The notes beneath the pieces were generated by a model. That model was not told where the DNA came from, did no database searches, and saw nothing but the letters and a program-made list of their open reading frames with translations. Positions 61,710 to 64,000 of a stretch of 64,000 bases of DNA are shown piece by piece (position 1 is the stretch's first letter; each line of letters opens with the position of its first letter). The stretch comes from Allopusillimonas lactea (GTDB lineage Bacteria > Pseudomonadota > Gammaproteobacteria > Burkholderiales > Burkholderiaceae_B): the NCBI RefSeq assembly GCF_021653995.1, contig NZ_JAJJOZ010000006.1:1-64000 (forward strand). Direction: 5' to 3'. The translations under genes and the position numbers were made by a program.

Positions 61710-62630
61710 ATGGAACTGAGGCATCTTCGGTACTTCGTGGCGGTGGCGCAAGAGCTGCACTTCACCCGCGCGGCGGAGCGGCTCGGGATAGGCCAGCCGC
61801 CGCTCAGCCAGCAGATCCAGCAGCTCGAGCGCGAGCTCGGCGTGACTTTACTGCTCAGAGGGCGTCGGGGCGTGGAACTGACCGAGGCGGGGCAGGCCTT
61901 TCTCGATGAGGCCACGCGATTGCTTCAGAGCGCAGATCGCGCGGTCGAGACTGCGCGCCGTGTGGGGCGAAGCGAGATCGACACGCTGACAGTCGGGTTT
62001 ACCGTGTCAGCGAGTATTCATCCCTTCGTGCCCCGCGTCATACATGCCTGCCGAGAGCGTTTTCCAAGCGTCGCCATTACCTTGCTGGAGCGCACCACCA
62101 ATGAGCTGGTCAGCGCTGTCAGGGACGGCCAGGCTGACTTGGCCTTTATCCGCGCACCGGCACCGTCAGCCGCCGATGTGCAGATCGAAACGCTGCTGCA
62201 TGAACCCATGGTGGCCGTGCTTCCAAGCGCGCATCGCCTCTCGGGCCGAGCCGCTATCAGTCTGCGCGATCTGAACGGCGAACCGTTCATTTTCTACCCA
62301 CGCAAGGTGGGGACCGGTATCTACGACGCCGTTGTCCAGGCGTGCGCGAGTTGCGGATTTGAACCGGAGGTAAGGGTCGAGGTGCCGCAGATGACATCAG
62401 TGATCACGTTTGTGGCCGCAGGCATGGGGGTTTCGCTGGTGCCGCACACTATGCAGCAGCTGCGGGCCGAAGGGGTGGCGTACGTGCGGATTGCAGACGA
62501 GGCGGTGCCGCAGGCCCATCTTGCGATTGCCTATAACCGCCGCGCCTTGTCGATGGCGCTCAGCCATTTCATCGTTCAGATCCGGGAGTCCGCGGCTGGC
62601 TATGCGCAGGATGCGTTGCTGCGCGGTTAA
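61710..62630 (+). CDS. LysR family transcriptional regulator
   Basis: A 306-residue LysR regulator: LRHLRYFVAVAQELHFTRAA, GQPPLSQQIQQLERELGVTL and an effector domain with the VPHTMQQLRAEGVAYV end. This N-terminus is close to the BenM/CatM/CbnR-like group that responds to muconate-type compounds. It is divergent from the four-gene hydrolase operon (121 bp, A/T-rich gap), its likely target. The similarity supports a lactone/muconate-type substrate, but only by family. Confidence 0.93.
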   Translation: MELRHLRYFVAVAQELHFTRAAERLGIGQPPLSQQIQQLERELGVTLLLRGRRGVELTEAGQAFLDEATRLLQSADRAVETARRVGRSEIDTLTVGFTVSASIHPFVPRVIHACRERFPSVAITLLERTTNELVSAVRDGQADLAFIRAPAPSAADVQIETLLHEPMVAVLPSAHRLSGRAAISLRDLNGEPFIFYPRKVGTGIYDAVVQACASCGFEPEVRVEVPQMTSVITFVAAGMGVSLVPHTMQQLRAEGVAYVRIADEAVPQAHLAIAYNRRALSMALSHFIVQIRESAAGYAQDALLRG

Positions 62631-62669
62631 CGCTCCGCGCGGCGTGCGTGGGCAGTGCGGCTTCGCGGA

Positions 62670-64000
62670 CTATGGCGCGGCGTGGGCGCTAGCGTTGCCT
62701 ATATTGAGTGACACGGTGTGCGTCGGGACGCTCAGGGGCGTCGCGATGGCTGCCGGAGCATGCTGCGTGCCAACAGGTGTGCTGCGATATGCACCGCCGC
62801 CAAAGGCAAGGGGTGAGGCGGTGGCCGAAGGCCGCCAGGCATCATGTTGGCGCATGAGCATTTCGTAGTGCTGCGTCGGGCCTGTGGCCCGCGCGATGAT
62901 GTACGTGCCGGCGTTGGAGGTCAGCAGGGCAGGTGGCGAGGCGGCGATGGCAGGCAGGCGCTGTGGCTGCCCGGCCTCTGTCAGCCACAGCGCGCCGCCT
63001 GGGGTTTCCAGTGTGGCGACCATGACATTGCCTGCGCTGTTCAGGGCGATGGCGGGTGGGCCGCTGAAAACGATGCCCAGGTCGCTTGTGCCCAGCCAGT
63101 CCAGCGTGTCGGCCCTGCGGGGCAGGGAGGGGGCGGACGGTGTAAGGTGCGCGGCGGCCGCGCCCAGGGCGGGCGCGGCGATTGCGCCTTGGTGGTTGGC
63201 AAGCATTGCCGGGATGATGCGCGGCGCGGCTGGATTGCGGTAGCGGCCAGTCATGCGCAGTAGATGCCCATCGTCGCGTTTGCGCAGGTACAGCTCGACA
63301 TCGCCAGCGCCATCGCGTATCACAGCCATGTCGCCCTGTATGGCAGGTGCGGCCACATGCTGCCATACGGCTCCGGCCGTTGTGTTATGCCAAGCCAGGG
63401 TGTACAGACGCCCCTGGGAGTCAGCCGCGAAGGCGCGCAGGCCGCCGCTGGGTTCGCGCAGCAGGGCGGTGTAGCGCGTGGCGCCCGGCAGGGGCGGCAG
63501 GGGCTGCCAACTGCTCCAAGTGTGGGTATGCGAAGGCAGGGCTGCCCAGTAGTACAACCCGTCGTTGGCCAGCAGCAGTAGGGCGGGGGCGCCTGCGGCC
63601 GTCTGCGCTGGCAGGTGTGGCGTGCGACGTCCGCCCAGGGGCTGCCAGCCAGACCAGGCAGTACCCGCGAGTTGGTGGTTGTACCAGAGATGGCCCAGCG
63701 TATCCCGGGAAATCAAACCCGCTTGGCCGCCTGTGCCGGCGACGGCAAGCACCGGGCTGGCAGTGCGCCCGCCCAAGGCATGCCAACCCATTGTTCCGCC
63801 CTGCCATATATTGACTGCGTTGTTGTATTCGCCAGGCGCGGCCAGCAACAGGCCGCCTTGGGCGTCCAGCAGGGCGGCCGGCGGGGTGTTGCGGCGTGAA
63901 ACGAAATAGGTGCGGCCCACCCATGCTGCCGCCGGCCCCGCAGGTTCGTTGCAGGTGTCGGCGCGCGCGCAATAGCGGTAGTCATTCCAGGCGTAATGCC
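62670..64000 (-). CDS. PLL/tectonin-like beta-propeller protein, 5' end outside the window
   Basis: A partial protein of at least 443 residues that continues past the right edge. A GTG at 63920 could be mistaken for a start, but the frame stays open upstream (NDYRYCARADTCNEPAG). Repeats of the form LGHLWYNHQLAGTAWSGWQP and WSSWQPLPPLPGA are typical of DUF346/PLL-lectin propellers, each blade with Trp and a GxL strand. The C-terminal third is looser. No catalytic residues noted. Propellers of this kind bind sugars; secretion cannot be judged without the N-terminus. Confidence 0.8.
   Translation of the reverse strand, partial: HYAWNDYRYCARADTCNEPAGPAAAWVGRTYFVSRRNTPPAALLDAQGGLLLAAPGEYNNAVNIWQGGTMGWHALGGRTASPVLAVAGTGGQAGLISRDTLGHLWYNHQLAGTAWSGWQPLGGRRTPHLPAQTAAGAPALLLLANDGLYYWAALPSHTHTWSSWQPLPPLPGATRYTALLREPSGGLRAFAADSQGRLYTLAWHNTTAGAVWQHVAAPAIQGDMAVIRDGAGDVELYLRKRDDGHLLRMTGRYRNPAAPRIIPAMLANHQGAIAAPALGAAAAHLTPSAPSLPRRADTLDWLGTSDLGIVFSGPPAIALNSAGNVMVATLETPGGALWLTEAGQPQRLPAIAASPPALLTSNAGTYIIARATGPTQHYEMLMRQHDAWRPSATASPLAFGGGAYRSTPVGTQHAPAAIATPLSVPTHTVSLNIGNASAHAAP

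Noticed and set aside
63918..63920. GTG as start of the propeller gene
   Set aside because: The same frame stays open to the window edge with plausible protein sequence, so the gene begins outside.
1..64000. tRNA, rRNA, insertion sequences, integrases or prophage genes
   Set aside because: None seen by eye in any interval; a tRNA search tool would be needed to exclude a short tRNA fully.

Overview
The window is about 60% G+C, densely coded DNA. It looks like a betaproteobacterium of the order Burkholderiales, most likely the Alcaligenaceae (Bordetella/Achromobacter/Pusillimonas type). This is inferred from gene content: six orphan Bug/TctC periplasmic binding proteins, four CaiB/BaiF CoA-transferases, many LysR/IclR regulators, and an atypical MaoC protein of a kind I associate with this order. 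I see no rRNA, tRNA, CRISPR array, insertion sequence or prophage. It reads as chromosomal metabolic-island DNA.

Layout. 0-5 kb: acyl-CoA dehydrogenase, divergent LysR, acyl-CoA ligase and a Bug protein. 5-9.4 kb: a decayed transporter fragment, an MFS transporter, a GDCCVxC mini-protein, a secreted protein overlapping a CapA-type metallophosphatase, and the queuosine-precursor transporter yhhQ behind a preQ1-I riboswitch. 9.4-15.6 kb: TauD-like dioxygenase with divergent IclR, LysR with divergent CaiB plus Bug, and a ureidoglycolate lyase. 15.6-19.5 kb: a housekeeping and stress patch (arfB, Cys-rich protein, CBS protein, iron-permease-like, CinA-like, DUF421, HdeD). 19.6-24.3 kb: a 17-bp tandem repeat, AraC with a divergent secreted protein, two Met-rich small proteins behind a CueR/MerR-type promoter, and a membrane sulfatase-fold transferase.

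24.4-32.3 kb: a divergent CoA-ester island. Bug, quinone oxidoreductase and CaiB lie on one strand. ACAD, an unrecognised 355-aa protein, CaiB and TetR lie on the other. Two near-identical 16-bp palindromes sit over the two divergent promoters and are good candidates for the TetR operators. 32.5-36 kb: two small secreted proteins and a translationally packed pair of GltS-type symporter and TAXI-type lipoprotein. 36-38.5 kb: GT2, GtrA and YdjC/HpnK-like deacetylase. 38.6-42.5 kb: Bug, MaoC-like and CaiB with divergent LysR.

43.5-55.2 kb is the most striking region: a ten-gene same-strand run headed by a divergent IclR. It encodes a TPP-dependent decarboxylase-like enzyme, an SDR lacking its catalytic residues, a cytosolic Asp-box propeller, a VOC protein, a DUF1185 protein, an alpha/beta hydrolase, an FAD aromatic monooxygenase, a cytosolic sulfatase, a Bug protein and an aldehyde dehydrogenase. 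It resembles an uncharacterised catabolic pathway, possibly for an aromatic sulfate ester or related compound. 55.3-56.5 kb: PCu(A)C and SCO copper chaperones. 56.7-62.6 kb: aldo/keto reductase, then a second small catabolic operon (alpha/beta hydrolase, Bug, sugar-isomerase-like, amidohydrolase) with divergent LysR. The window ends inside a PLL-like beta-propeller gene that continues past the right edge.
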